In this document: piece by piece, positions 26,461 to 35,319 of the stretch
How positions within the stretch are numbered: position 1 is the stretch's first letter
Layout of the letters: every line of letters starts with the position of its first letter
Assembly: GCA_949293335.1 (NCBI GenBank)
Contig: CASFDA010000013.1
Location: 310,001 to 374,000 of the forward strand
Direction of reading: 5' to 3'
Length of the DNA: 64,000 bases
Source of the DNA: an uncultured Spirochaetales bacterium
Lineage (GTDB): Bacteria; Spirochaetota; Spirochaetia; Sphaerochaetales; Sphaerochaetaceae
Notes under the pieces: model-generated
The model's database searches: none
Seen by the model: only the letters and a program-made list of their open reading frames with translations
What the model was told of the DNA's origin: nothing
Made by a program: the position numbers and the translations under genes

Positions 26461-27711
26461 ATGGACTTTGATATTTTCGATATAGAAGACACAGTGGGTG
26501 CAGATCAGACTGCTCCCACGATCATAAAGGTCGTAGGTGTTGGCGGGGGTGGCGGAAATGCAGTCAACCGCATGATCGCAGCGGGGTTGAATAAAGTTTC
26601 CTTCGTTGCCCTCAATACAGATGTCCAGGCTCTCCAGAGATCTAATGCAGAGATCCGCATTGCAATCGGAAAGGAACTCACAGGAGGTCTTGGAGCGGGT
26701 GGAATGCCAGAGATCGGCGAAAAAGCTGCGCTTGAGTCAAAGGATGAGATCAGGGCAGCTCTTGAGAACGCAGACATGGTATTCATCACAGCCGGAATGG
26801 GTGGGGGTACAGGAACAGGTGCAGTCTCGGTCGTTGCAGAAATTGCAAAGAGCATCGGAGCACTTACAGTTGCTGTAGTCACTACACCGTTTGCCTTCGA
26901 GGGAAAGAAGAAGCTTGTGCTTGCAGAGGCTGGAATTGAGAAATTAAGGAAACAGGTCGATACTCTCATCCTGATTCCAAACCAGCATCTGCTTAGCATT
27001 GTGGACAATAAGACTCCGATCAAGCAGGCGTTCATAATTGCTGACAGCGCGCTCTTGCAGTCTGTACAGGGAATCTCTGACCTTATAACTGAACCTGGTG
27101 AGATCAATATTGACTTTGCAGACGTCAAGACGGTTATGAAAGGTAAGGGAGATGCGCTCATCGGTCTTGGTTTCGGAGAAGGAGAGGACAGGGCAAAGGA
27201 GGCAGCCCGCCTTGCTGTAAGCAATCCGCTTCTTGAGAATGCAAGCATAGTTGGTGCCAAGAACGTCCTTGTCAACCTTGCCGGAGGAGACAGTCTGACG
27301 ATACAGGAGTATCAGGATGTGGTGGAAATTATCACTGAAAACTGTGCTGATGATGTTCTTGTCATTGCAGGCCAGTCCTACAATCCTAACCTTGGTGACA
27401 GGATAAAGGTCACTGTAATCGCGACAGGATTTGATGAAAGGAAAGACGTGAGGACAAGCGTGGATCCTGGAGTGGATGTCTTCAAGAAGAGGCCAGAGTC
27501 TTCCTGGGAGAAGAAGGAAGAGAAGATCGATGAGGTCAAAGAGGAAAAGCCGAAGAAGAGGGATGACAAACCATCCAGTTCGAATCCTTCCACTATCACA
27601 GTGAACCGCTGGCAGGATCTACAGACACAGCTGGGAAAGAGGGGAAGGGACAACAACGACTATTCGATTCCAGCTGTCCTCCGCTATTCACGTCAGGATG
27701 ACGATGAATAA
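26461..27711 (+). CDS. ftsZ: cell division protein FtsZ
   Basis: A tubulin-like GTPase forming the division ring. The start is ATG 26461, with GGAGGTG a few bases upstream; ATG 26446 is upstream of that site. Motifs: [13 protein letters not shown] near 24, the tubulin signature [16 protein letters not shown] near 115, and the T7-loop region FADVKTVM near 220. A charged linker (about 330-385) leads to the conserved tail SIPAVLRY that binds FtsA. It should be fully functional. Confidence 0.96.
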   Translation: MDFDIFDIEDTVGADQTAPTIIKVVGVGGGGGNAVNRMIAAGLNKVSFVALNTDVQALQRSNAEIRIAIGKELTGGLGAGGMPEIGEKAALESKDEIRAALENADMVFITAGMGGGTGTGAVSVVAEIAKSIGALTVAVVTTPFAFEGKKKLVLAEAGIEKLRKQVDTLILIPNQHLLSIVDNKTPIKQAFIIADSALLQSVQGISDLITEPGEINIDFADVKTVMKGKGDALIGLGFGEGEDRAKEAARLAVSNPLLENASIVGAKNVLVNLAGGDSLTIQEYQDVVEIITENCADDVLVIAGQSYNPNLGDRIKVTVIATGFDERKDVRTSVDPGVDVFKKRPESSWEKKEEKIDEVKEEKPKKRDDKPSSSNPSTITVNRWQDLQTQLGKRGRDNNDYSIPAVLRYSRQDDDE

Positions 27712-28591
27712 AGAAAGCATCATTGCTAGCTATGGTGAATACCTGATATACGGCGAAAGGCTTTCTGTGAAAACACGGGAGGCCTATTGCCGTGAAATAG
27801 ATTTCTACCTTACATTTCTCGAATCAATCGGGAAGGATGAAAAGAGCGTTTCATTTTCAGATATCGATTCCTATGTGCTCAAGCGCAAGGAAGAGGATGG
27901 CGTCTCAAGCCGTACGCTGATGCGTATCCTTCCTACACTACGGTCATTCCATCGCTTTCTCGTGAGGGAAGAGATTAGGAAGGATGACCCATCCAGACTC
28001 CTTGAATCGCCGAAAAGGGAGACACACCTGCCAATCTCTTTTACAGAAAGCGAGATAGACAACTTGTTTTCATATCTCGGGACAAAGGATGATGTGCTTT
28101 CCAGAAGGGACCTTGCGATCTTTGAGCTCCTCTATTCGAGCGGAATGAGGATAAGCGAGCTCTGCGCACTTGATCTCTCTTCATACATGACGGGGGAGAA
28201 GAAGATGAAAGTGATGGGAAAAAGAAGCAAGGAAAGGGTTGTCTTCATTGGAGATCGTGCATCTGACTTGCTTGAAAACTATATCTCTGACGTACGCCCG
28301 CGCCTGTTGAAGAAGAGAAGGGAACGCGCGCTTTTTCTGAGCATCAGGGGAGAGCGCATTACCCGGCAGCAAGTGGAGAACAGATTCCATCAGGCTGCTG
28401 ACGGCCTGCTTGACAAGGGTTCTCTCCATACATTCCGCCATAGCTATGCAAGCCATATGATCAACCATGGAGCGGGATTGAGGAGCGTTCAGGAGATGCT
28501 CGGTCACGAGGATATAGCGACAACGCAGATCTATACACATCTGGATACGAAGAATATCCTCGCGGCTTTTGATGAATTCTCAGAGGACTGA
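27698..28591 (+). CDS. xerD: Xer-type tyrosine recombinase (first copy)
   Basis: A 297-residue chromosome-dimer resolvase. The catalytic set is complete: Arg in [13 protein letters not shown], Lys in GKRSKERV, His/Arg in [10 protein letters not shown], His in [10 protein letters not shown] and the nucleophile Tyr in IYTHL. It overlaps the ftsZ end by 14 bases, so it is the last gene of the division operon. Which copy is XerC and which XerD cannot be settled by eye; the symbol is tentative. The end overlaps the convergent substrate-binding protein gene by 12 bases. Confidence 0.85.
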   Translation: MTMNKESIIASYGEYLIYGERLSVKTREAYCREIDFYLTFLESIGKDEKSVSFSDIDSYVLKRKEEDGVSSRTLMRILPTLRSFHRFLVREEIRKDDPSRLLESPKRETHLPISFTESEIDNLFSYLGTKDDVLSRRDLAIFELLYSSGMRISELCALDLSSYMTGEKKMKVMGKRSKERVVFIGDRASDLLENYISDVRPRLLKKRRERALFLSIRGERITRQQVENRFHQAADGLLDKGSLHTFRHSYASHMINHGAGLRSVQEMLGHEDIATTQIYTHLDTKNILAAFDEFSED

Positions 28592-29539
28592 TCCGTCCTT
28601 GATTATTATGGATGCATTTGAAAGCACATTTTCTGGAATCTCTATTCCAATGGCCTCTGCGACATCCAGATTGACATATATTTCAAGGTCCTCTGTGGAA
28701 AGGTACTGTACTCCGATATCTTCGGGTTTTGTCCCGTCAAGTACTTTCTCGATCAATTCACCTGTAAGGATTCCAGACTTGTAATAGTCAAAGCCTCCGG
28801 CGATGAGGACATCCGTGTCATAGCTGCTGGTTGTATCTGCACTGAAAAGAGGGACCTTATGGTTGAAGCAGACATCTGAAAGACTGGCGATCGCGGAAAT
28901 CACAACGTTGTCTGTAGATACGTACATCGCATCGACTCTGTCTATTATGCTTTCGGCAGCTACGCGAACTTCGCTCGAGTTCGTTACCCCTGCGCTGATT
29001 ACTTCAATTCCCTTTTCCTTTGCAAGAGCGGTCATTTTCTCTAGAACTGCAACAGCATTTGTTTCCCCTGATGTATATACAATCCCGAGATGCTTTATCG
29101 GTTTGAGTTCCATAAGAATCTCAAGATGGGACTCGATTGGAACCATATCTGATGTTCCACATACATAGGGCAGATCTGAGAGCCCCGCAGCATCAGGGTC
29201 TGTAACGGTTGCATATACCAGCGGCTTGTCCTGAATGAGGTTTGAAATTGCCTGGGCTGTCGGAGTTGCGATCGCGACGTTCAGATTTGTGTCAGCATCC
29301 TTGAATATCTGGGCAATCAGAGCCGCTTGCGTGAGTTCGCCATTCGCGTTCTGGTCATTGTATTTTATCTGATCTCTGTATCCGGTTGTCGCAAGGTAAT
29401 CCTTGATACCTTCTTCAATCCTGTCAAGTGCAGGATGGCTCATGAGCTTTGACAATCCGATCGTTATATGATTTCCATCAGCAAATGCGATGGCGGGCAC
29501 GATAGCAAAGAGCATTAGGACGATTAAGGTTTTCTTCAT
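28580..29539 (-). CDS. ABC transporter substrate-binding protein, TrpX/ABC_sub_bind type
   Basis: A 319-residue exported binding protein with a signal peptide cleaved near AFA-DG (residue 21). The pattern ITIGLSKLMSHPALDRIEEGIKD and the type I periplasmic fold match the ABC_sub_bind family (tryptophan/tyrosine or related ligands). The Ala-Phe-Ala site lacks a lipobox Cys, so it is soluble and periplasmic. AGGGAG precedes the ATG. No permease or ATPase gene is adjacent, so its transporter must be elsewhere. Confidence 0.8.
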   Translation of the reverse strand: MKKTLIVLMLFAIVPAIAFADGNHITIGLSKLMSHPALDRIEEGIKDYLATTGYRDQIKYNDQNANGELTQAALIAQIFKDADTNLNVAIATPTAQAISNLIQDKPLVYATVTDPDAAGLSDLPYVCGTSDMVPIESHLEILMELKPIKHLGIVYTSGETNAVAVLEKMTALAKEKGIEVISAGVTNSSEVRVAAESIIDRVDAMYVSTDNVVISAIASLSDVCFNHKVPLFSADTTSSYDTDVLIAGGFDYYKSGILTGELIEKVLDGTKPEDIGVQYLSTEDLEIYVNLDVAEAIGIEIPENVLSNASIIIKDGSVL

Positions 29540-29558
29540 TTTGTTTCTCCCTGATGTT

Positions 29559-29587
29559 ACTATAAAGAGAATCGCAAGCAGTGTAAA
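29559..29587 (-). promoter_or_regulatory. promoter of the substrate-binding protein gene
   Basis: Minus strand TTTACA (29587-29582), 17 bases, TATAGT (29564-29559), then AGGGAG and ATG 29539. Here the mRNA has a normal leader with a Shine-Dalgarno sequence. Confidence 0.65.
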
Positions 29588-29692
29588 GATACTATTTAAA
29601 GAAACATTTGCTTTTCAACATGTCTAAGATAATAAAACTACCAGCCTATATTGTTTTATGCAAAATGCCTGTTTGTCTCACTGTTTTCTCAT

Positions 29693-30274
29693 ATGGAGAG
29701 GATCAGTTATCGGTACAGGGGAGAAAGCCTCAAGGGGAGGAAGATCGTTTCATTTCTCACAAATGATTATCTCGACATGGCAAAGGAAAGAAGCATTGCG
29801 CTTTCCATCATTGAGGCAAGTCTCTCTGGATACGACATCGCACTTATAGACAGGGGACGCATAATAAGCCTTGCTGAGAATCTTCTTCTACAGACAGGGG
29901 GAAGGCTGTATGTCTTTTCTGAGAATTTTTCGCAGAGGAAAAATGAGGAGCGTCTGTACCTGACAGGGGGAGGACTTATTGTTCCGGATGATATGAGCGG
30001 AACTTTCTTCATGCTCTCTGCCTCCAGCTTTGTCCTTATCACGGAACTGAAAAACAGTGAGCTTTCTTTCATTGCGGACAACCAGATAGACTCTGCGCTG
30101 CTTCGTCCTGCACTGAGAAATGAAAGGGGTGAAAGAGCCCATCAGGAGGGGATGGTTCTTGCAGATTCATTCTCATCGCTTTTCCATTTTCCCCGCATAG
30201 TCGCATATGAAAGCAGCTCGGGAAACATAACATCTCCATCTTTCCGGTTCGATTATCATCGCTTCAAGTGCTAG
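29693..30274 (+). CDS. reduced DprA/Smf-like protein
   Basis: A 193-residue protein from ATG 29693; an upstream TTG at 29651 lies inside a TATATT -10-like box (29647-29652), so it is unlikely to be translated. The stretch from ERSIALSIIEASLSGYDIAL through GGRLYVFSENF, GGGLIVPDD and a Ser-rich FFMLSASSFVLITE tracks the Rossmann core of DprA, but without the clear GSRG/RNR motifs and at about two thirds the length. Position just before xerC-hslVU matches DprA in treponemes. It is likely a decayed or repurposed DprA. It overlaps xerC by 7 bases. Confidence 0.5.
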   Translation: MERISYRYRGESLKGRKIVSFLTNDYLDMAKERSIALSIIEASLSGYDIALIDRGRIISLAENLLLQTGGRLYVFSENFSQRKNEERLYLTGGGLIVPDDMSGTFFMLSASSFVLITELKNSELSFIADNQIDSALLRPALRNERGERAHQEGMVLADSFSSLFHFPRIVAYESSSGNITSPSFRFDYHRFKC

Positions 30275-31185
30275 AATCAAATGACATGGAGTATATATAT
30301 TCTTCCTTTATCTCATACCTTAAGGGGATGAGGAATCTGAGTGACAACACGATCAAGAATTACAGCATAGACATCACGCATTTCGAGGACTATGTACAAT
30401 CCGGGAATTATTCCCTCGAGACGTTTTCCGTGCACGATGCCAGGACTTATGTCAGCAAACTGTCTGAGGAGTACGACGAAAGTTCGGTACGGCGCAAGAT
30501 AACCACGCTCCGGCGTTTTTTCAGCTTTCTTGAACGGAAGGAGATCGTGAAGACAAATCCGTTCATGACAATATCTTTGAGGAAAATCGAGAAAAAGCTT
30601 CCTTCTGTGCTTACTCGCGAGGAGGTGGATGCGCTCCTTTCATATAGGGAAGAGGGGTTTATTCCTCTGAGAAATCATATTCTCTTCCTTTTCCTGTATA
30701 CGACAGGTGCGCGTATAAGTGAAGCCCTGAGCGTCGATGTCGGCGATATCGAATGGGCAGAAAGGAGGATAAGGATAGAGGGAAAGGGCAGGAAGGAACG
30801 ATTTCTTTTCCTCACGAAGAAGACTGCAGGTGAACTTGAGACATACATCAGAGAGAGGAACAAATACCTCACTGCAAAAGGAAAGGAAGGGGAAAATGCG
30901 CTCTTTATCGGCTCAAGAGGCTCTCGCTTGCCGCTTTCAAGTGCGCATATTATCTTTGATGAGTACAAGGGCAAGGTCGGAATAACGAAAGATTTCTCTC
31001 CCCATACACTCCGTCACAGCTTTGCAACACACATGCTTGACAGAGGAGCTGACATCAGGTTCGTTCAGGAGCTTTTGGGGCATGAAAGCATTTCCACGAC
31101 CCAGATATACACACATATCTCCCTTGAAAAACTTAAGAAGGTCTATGAGGATAATCATCCCCATGCCCATGAGGAAGAGAAATGA
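30268..31185 (+). CDS. xerC: Xer-type tyrosine recombinase (second copy)
   Basis: A 305-residue recombinase from GTG 30268, or 299 from ATG 30286; neither has a strong ribosome site. The catalytic residues are all present: [41 protein letters not shown] and the nucleophile in IYTHIS. The gene immediately precedes hslV and hslU with a 4-base overlap, the arrangement of codV/xerC-hslVU in many bacteria, so XerC is the more likely name. Confidence 0.87.
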   Translation: MLESNDMEYIYSSFISYLKGMRNLSDNTIKNYSIDITHFEDYVQSGNYSLETFSVHDARTYVSKLSEEYDESSVRRKITTLRRFFSFLERKEIVKTNPFMTISLRKIEKKLPSVLTREEVDALLSYREEGFIPLRNHILFLFLYTTGARISEALSVDVGDIEWAERRIRIEGKGRKERFLFLTKKTAGELETYIRERNKYLTAKGKEGENALFIGSRGSRLPLSSAHIIFDEYKGKVGITKDFSPHTLRHSFATHMLDRGADIRFVQELLGHESISTTQIYTHISLEKLKKVYEDNHPHAHEEEK

Positions 31186-31712
31186 TGCAGGGAACTACGA
31201 TTTGCGCAGTCAGGAAAAACGGTTCTGTTGCCATTGCCGGTGATGGTCAGGTAACACAGGGAAATACTGTCGTAAAGGGAAATGCCCGCAAAGTGCGCAG
31301 GCTGTATGACGGTAAAGTCATTATCGGTTTTGCAGGTGCCACCGCAGATGCTTTTACCCTTTTCGAACTTTTTGAAGGGAAGCTTAAAGAGTTTTCCGGT
31401 GACCTCACACGCGCGGCTGTCGAGCTTGCAAAGCAGTGGAGAATGGATAAGCAGCTCAGGAATCTCGAGGCCATGATGCTTGCATCTGATGGGAATAAGA
31501 TGTTCATGATCAGCGGAGTCGGTGATGTCCTTGAGCCGGAAGGGGATGTTATGGCTATCGGAAGTGGTGGAAATTACGCGGAAGCTGCTGCGAGGGCTTA
31601 TCTTGACGCTGGAGTTGATCTGAGCGCGGAGGAGATTGCGAAGCGCAGCGTGAATATTGCGGCAGACATCTGCATCTATACAAACCACAACATCATTACG
31701 GAGGTGCTCTGA
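31182..31712 (+). CDS. hslV: ATP-dependent protease subunit HslV
   Basis: Proteasome-like peptidase of the HslUV complex, 176 residues. The N-terminal catalytic Thr is in [31 protein letters not shown] and [12 protein letters not shown] are family signatures, and the C-terminus has [13 protein letters not shown] short MMQG propeptide is removed to expose Thr. It overlaps xerC and, by one base, hslU. Confidence 0.95.
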   Translation: MMQGTTICAVRKNGSVAIAGDGQVTQGNTVVKGNARKVRRLYDGKVIIGFAGATADAFTLFELFEGKLKEFSGDLTRAAVELAKQWRMDKQLRNLEAMMLASDGNKMFMISGVGDVLEPEGDVMAIGSGGNYAEAAARAYLDAGVDLSAEEIAKRSVNIAADICIYTNHNIITEVL

Positions 31713-33076
31713 TGGATATGAAGAACAGGCGCAAGCTTGATGATATGACACCAAGGGAGATCGTAGCATCCCTTGATGAGTATGTGATCGGACAAGAAGA
31801 TGCGAAGAAGATGATCGCGGTTGCGATAAGGAACCGCGTCAGGAGAAAGGCCCTTCCTGATGAGATCAAGAATGAGGTTACTCCAAAGAACATAATAATG
31901 ATCGGCCCGACTGGTGTCGGAAAGACTGAAATCGCAAGACGAATCGCCCGGCTTGCATCAGCACCTTTCATCAAAGTCGAGGCTACAAAGTATACAGAGG
32001 TCGGATACGTCGGAAGGGACGTGGAGTCCATGGTCCGCGATCTTATGGCATCCAGCCTGAACCTTGTCAAGGAAGAATTGTACAAGACCAGGGAAAGCGA
32101 AGTGGATCACAAGGTCGAGGAGAGGCTTCTTGACCTGCTCCTTCCCGAAGTCGAGAGAGAAAAGAACGGACAGGTCTCAGAAGATGTCATACAGACTAGG
32201 GAGAAGTTCCGTGATATGCTCCGTCGCGGAGTCTTTGATGACAAGGAGATCGAGATTGAGGCAAAGCCTCAGATGAGGATCAGCGGAGTAGGAGTGTTTC
32301 CCGCATCTGACGGACAGATGGAGGATCTCAACAATATGATCTCTGATCTCGGCTCTGTATTTGGAAAGGGCAGGGGACAGAAGAAGAAAGTCACTATAAA
32401 GAGGGCAAGGGAGATCATCAAGGAAGAGGAACTCGACAAGCTGACCAATAATGACAACGTCGTTGAGGAGGCCAGGAAGAGGACTGAGGAGATGGGAATC
32501 ATCTTCATCGATGAGATTGACAAGATCTGTTCCAAGGGCAGCCACAACAATCAGGATGTCTCGAGAGAGGGTGTCCAGAGAGATATACTGCCGATAGTGG
32601 AAGGAACGAAGGTATCTACAAAATGGGGTGTGATCGACACCACCAACATCCTCTTCATCGCAGCAGGTGCCTTCAGCATGTCAAAGCCGTCTGATCTCAT
32701 TCCAGAACTTCAGGGGCGTTTCCCTCTGCGTGTGGAACTCAAGGATCTCACTGCAGATGATTTCTATCGCATCCTCCAGGAGCCAAGCAATGCTATGGTC
32801 AAGCAGTACAAAGCACTTCTTTCGACTGAAGGTGTGACTCTCGAGTTCACGGATGAAGCCCTCAGGCGCATAAGTGCGATTGCGGAAGAAGCAAACAAGA
32901 GGACCGACAACATCGGTGCAAGAAGACTCCATACAGTCATGGAACGTCTGCTTGAAGATATTTCTTTCAATGCTGACCTGAAGAGGGGAGAAACTGTGCT
33001 TGTGACAGAAGAATTCGTCGATGAGCGTCTTGGTGGTATAATTGTAGACCAGGATCTCACGAGGTACATTCTTTGA
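31712..33076 (+). CDS. hslU: HslU, ATPase subunit of the HslUV protease
   Basis: AAA+ unfoldase that feeds HslV, 454 residues. Walker A GPTGVGKTEIARR is near residue 63, and YTEVGYVGRDVESMVRDL is the pore/contact region. The inserted I-domain spans about 110-245, Walker B IIFIDEIDKI lies near 265, and the C-terminal tail VDQDLTRYIL docks on HslV. The stop overlaps the TTG start of flhF. Confidence 0.95.
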   Translation: MDMKNRRKLDDMTPREIVASLDEYVIGQEDAKKMIAVAIRNRVRRKALPDEIKNEVTPKNIIMIGPTGVGKTEIARRIARLASAPFIKVEATKYTEVGYVGRDVESMVRDLMASSLNLVKEELYKTRESEVDHKVEERLLDLLLPEVEREKNGQVSEDVIQTREKFRDMLRRGVFDDKEIEIEAKPQMRISGVGVFPASDGQMEDLNNMISDLGSVFGKGRGQKKKVTIKRAREIIKEEELDKLTNNDNVVEEARKRTEEMGIIFIDEIDKICSKGSHNNQDVSREGVQRDILPIVEGTKVSTKWGVIDTTNILFIAAGAFSMSKPSDLIPELQGRFPLRVELKDLTADDFYRILQEPSNAMVKQYKALLSTEGVTLEFTDEALRRISAIAEEANKRTDNIGARRLHTVMERLLEDISFNADLKRGETVLVTEEFVDERLGGIIVDQDLTRYIL

Positions 33077-34167
33077 AATACATAACTGTCACAGCATCCT
33101 CTTTTGAAGAGGCAAAGAAGAAAGCGGAAGATGAATACGGGAAGGATGTGAGGATCCATTCCCGCAAGGATTATACTGTAGGAGGCGGACTCTTCTCCAA
33201 GAAGAAGAGCCGCTGCGAGCTCACTATCTACATTCCCGGAAATGTACGGGAAAAGGCAGAACGTACAGATGAGGCTGCGCTCAGGGAGTTCGAGAAGGAA
33301 GCACAGACCCCTGATCCTACTACGATATCACGCAAGGAAAGGCTGGATACAGAGATATACAGGGGCAAGTTCGATGAGAATGCGATCGAAAAAGGTAGAT
33401 CGCTTCTCCTTGCTGCCGGAATTACGGGCGGTCTCGAAAGTGAGTTGCTTTCATCCTTGACACCAGATCTCGACATTCCAATCCATATTGCAAAGAAATT
33501 ATTGTCGCTGATAGAGATTGAGCGGAACGAGCAGATACATCCGAAACATTTTCTCGTTCTTGTCGGTTCTACCGGCTCTGGGAAGACGACGACATCTTTC
33601 AAGATCGCATCGATATATAAGAATCAGGGACTCAGGGTTGCTGTCCTCACACTCGATTACTACAGGATGGGAGCTTTTGAGCAGACTAGAGGGTTTTCCC
33701 AGGCTCTTCTGCTTCCGATCGAGGTTGTGTCCACAGAGGATGAATTCCTGCTGATGATGGAGAAATACCATTACTATGATCTTGTCATCGTTGACACGAT
33801 GGGACTCAGTCCAAAAGATACTGAACTTAATCTCCGTCTCAGCGGAATGCTTTCTACGATGGACAGGGAGAATTCTCATTTTTCCCTTGTTGTTTCTTCA
33901 AGCACGAAGGAAGAGGACTTGATGCTGCAGCTAATGCGCTATAACTCATTTGCTCCTGATTCTCTCTGTGCCACGAAGCTTGATGAGACAGAGAGTATCG
34001 GCTCTGTAGTCTCCTTTTCCTATAGGAGCAAGCTCCCGCTTCTTTTTTTCACGAACGGACAGAAAGTGCCTGAGGATATAGAACTGGCATCGAGCGTTGC
34101 GATCCTCGAGTATCTCAAGGGTTTTGATATCGACATGGCCAGATCAAAGGGACAGGTCCGGAACTGA
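33073..34167 (+). CDS. flhF: FlhF-like SRP-family GTPase
   Basis: 364 residues from TTG 33073 (TTGA overlap with hslU). The N-terminus KYITVTASSFEEAKKKAEDE and DVRIHSRKDY is the FlhF B-domain pattern. The NG domain has the P-loop GSTGSGKTTTSFKIA near 157, DYYRMGAFEQTRGF near 193 and VDTMGLSP near 238, so it should bind GTP. FlhF normally places flagella, yet no flagellar gene is in this window. In treponemes hslVU leads into flagellar genes, so it may be a retained piece of that order. The tail overlaps the convergent PBP-like gene by 24 bases. Confidence 0.8.
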   Translation: MKYITVTASSFEEAKKKAEDEYGKDVRIHSRKDYTVGGGLFSKKKSRCELTIYIPGNVREKAERTDEAALREFEKEAQTPDPTTISRKERLDTEIYRGKFDENAIEKGRSLLLAAGITGGLESELLSSLTPDLDIPIHIAKKLLSLIEIERNEQIHPKHFLVLVGSTGSGKTTTSFKIASIYKNQGLRVAVLTLDYYRMGAFEQTRGFSQALLLPIEVVSTEDEFLLMMEKYHYYDLVIVDTMGLSPKDTELNLRLSGMLSTMDRENSHFSLVVSSSTKEEDLMLQLMRYNSFAPDSLCATKLDETESIGSVVSFSYRSKLPLLFFTNGQKVPEDIELASSVAILEYLKGFDIDMARSKGQVRN

Positions 34168-35079
34168 TGCAATGAGCTCTGTGATGGCAGATCGCAGAGC
34201 CTCCTTTTCTGGAGAAAGCCCGACGATGATGTATTCTTTTCCATAGACATAGCAGAGTACGTTGCCATTGTATGGAAGTATCTCCAGCTGAGATATAGGA
34301 TCAATCTGGCACACATTCTCTTCACTGACTAGTTTTGCGGCCCTCCCTTCGCTGTATGCTCTTGAGAGTATATCCATATAAGAGGGATCGAGAGTGGAGT
34401 TTGTTGAGATTGCCCTTATCCCTCCATCGTTCTTTCCTAGTACGGCTATCATCATCTCTTCATTGTAACTTGATACTATATTGTCACTTACAAGGAAGAT
34501 GTCCATATCGAGTGAAAGTGTCAGGTCATCTCCTGTTATTTCACCTTTTTCCAGAACAAGAGGACTTTCTAGCATTTTGTCATATTCAGTCTCAATATTC
34601 GAAATATATTCGCTCTGATGATCACCTAGTGGATTTATCCTCTTCATCCCCCGCTCAAGCCTGATTGCGCTCTTCAGCCCTTCGCTCTCGACAAGTGAAT
34701 TGAACTCTCCGATTTGTCCGAAGACTATAGTGCTCTCAAAATGGACTTCCCTCTGTGAACTTGAAAGGAGATTTGTTATAGAGAGGGTATCAAGTGAAGT
34801 ATAGTCTGCTATGACGGATGCAACTCTCGCTGGGGAATTCACCCTGTCTGTGTTGACTACAATCTCATATGATGGAACATCGAGAGCAAGTATGTTGTTA
34901 TTCCTGTCATAGATTGTCCCACGATAGTAGTCGCCCTCGATTTTCGGATCCTTATAATTGATCCAAGGCTCATTTACTGTAAGGTAAAGATCAAACAACC
35001 TTATGAAAATCAAGAGAGAGAAGAGAAGGAAAACAAGGGATAGAATCCTTCCGTTCTTTCTTGTTCTCTTTTTATACAT
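34144..35079 (-). CDS. class B penicillin-binding-protein remnant without transpeptidase domain
   Basis: 311 residues: a short basic cytoplasmic start, a signal-anchor helix (13-33), then the class B PBP pedestal motifs YYRGTIYDRNNNILALD (51-67), LERGMKRINPLGDH (141-154) and YISNIETEYDKML (158-170). LTLSLDMDI (187-195) aligns with the start of the transpeptidase domain. Where FtsI has Tyr-Glu-Pro-Gly-Ser-Thr-Phe-Lys, this protein reads YSEGRAAK (242-249), with Arg in place of the nucleophile Ser. It ends about 60 residues later, with no SxN or KTG motif. It cannot be an active transpeptidase; a scaffold role is possible. Confidence 0.7.
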   Translation of the reverse strand: MYKKRTRKNGRILSLVFLLFSLLIFIRLFDLYLTVNEPWINYKDPKIEGDYYRGTIYDRNNNILALDVPSYEIVVNTDRVNSPARVASVIADYTSLDTLSITNLLSSSQREVHFESTIVFGQIGEFNSLVESEGLKSAIRLERGMKRINPLGDHQSEYISNIETEYDKMLESPLVLEKGEITGDDLTLSLDMDIFLVSDNIVSSYNEEMMIAVLGKNDGGIRAISTNSTLDPSYMDILSRAYSEGRAAKLVSEENVCQIDPISQLEILPYNGNVLCYVYGKEYIIVGLSPEKEALRSAITELIASVPDLSL

Positions 35080-35086
35080 GGATAAA

Positions 35087-35115
35087 ACTATAGTTTTCTA
35101 TCAGAGAGATGGCAA
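35087..35115 (-). promoter_or_regulatory. promoter of the PBP-like gene (leaderless geometry)
   Basis: Minus strand TTGCCA (35115-35110), exactly 17 bases, TATAGT (35092-35087), 7 bases, then ATG at 35079. The bases before the ATG (TTTATCC) contain no ribosome-binding site. Such a clean promoter argues that the catalytically dead gene is still expressed. Confidence 0.65.
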
Positions 35116-35319
35116 GAGGATTCCTTTTTCAAGGTGTGAAGATGATTTTGCATACAGGTGTTTTCCTTAAGGGTGTAATAGGGATTTCACAAATTTTCTT
35201 TGAATGTCTTTTTTTGCTTTTCCCATACACTGCAGTAAGTGCAAGAAACTGCCTTAAGCTTCTATCTTGCTCTCTTTTGTGGTATAAGGAAAGCAATGAT
35301 TGACGCATAGAGGTGCAGT

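Noticed and set aside
26505-27275. 256-codon open frame antisense to ftsZ
   Set aside because: Low-complexity Ser/Pro/Ala translation opposite a universal gene; a shadow frame.
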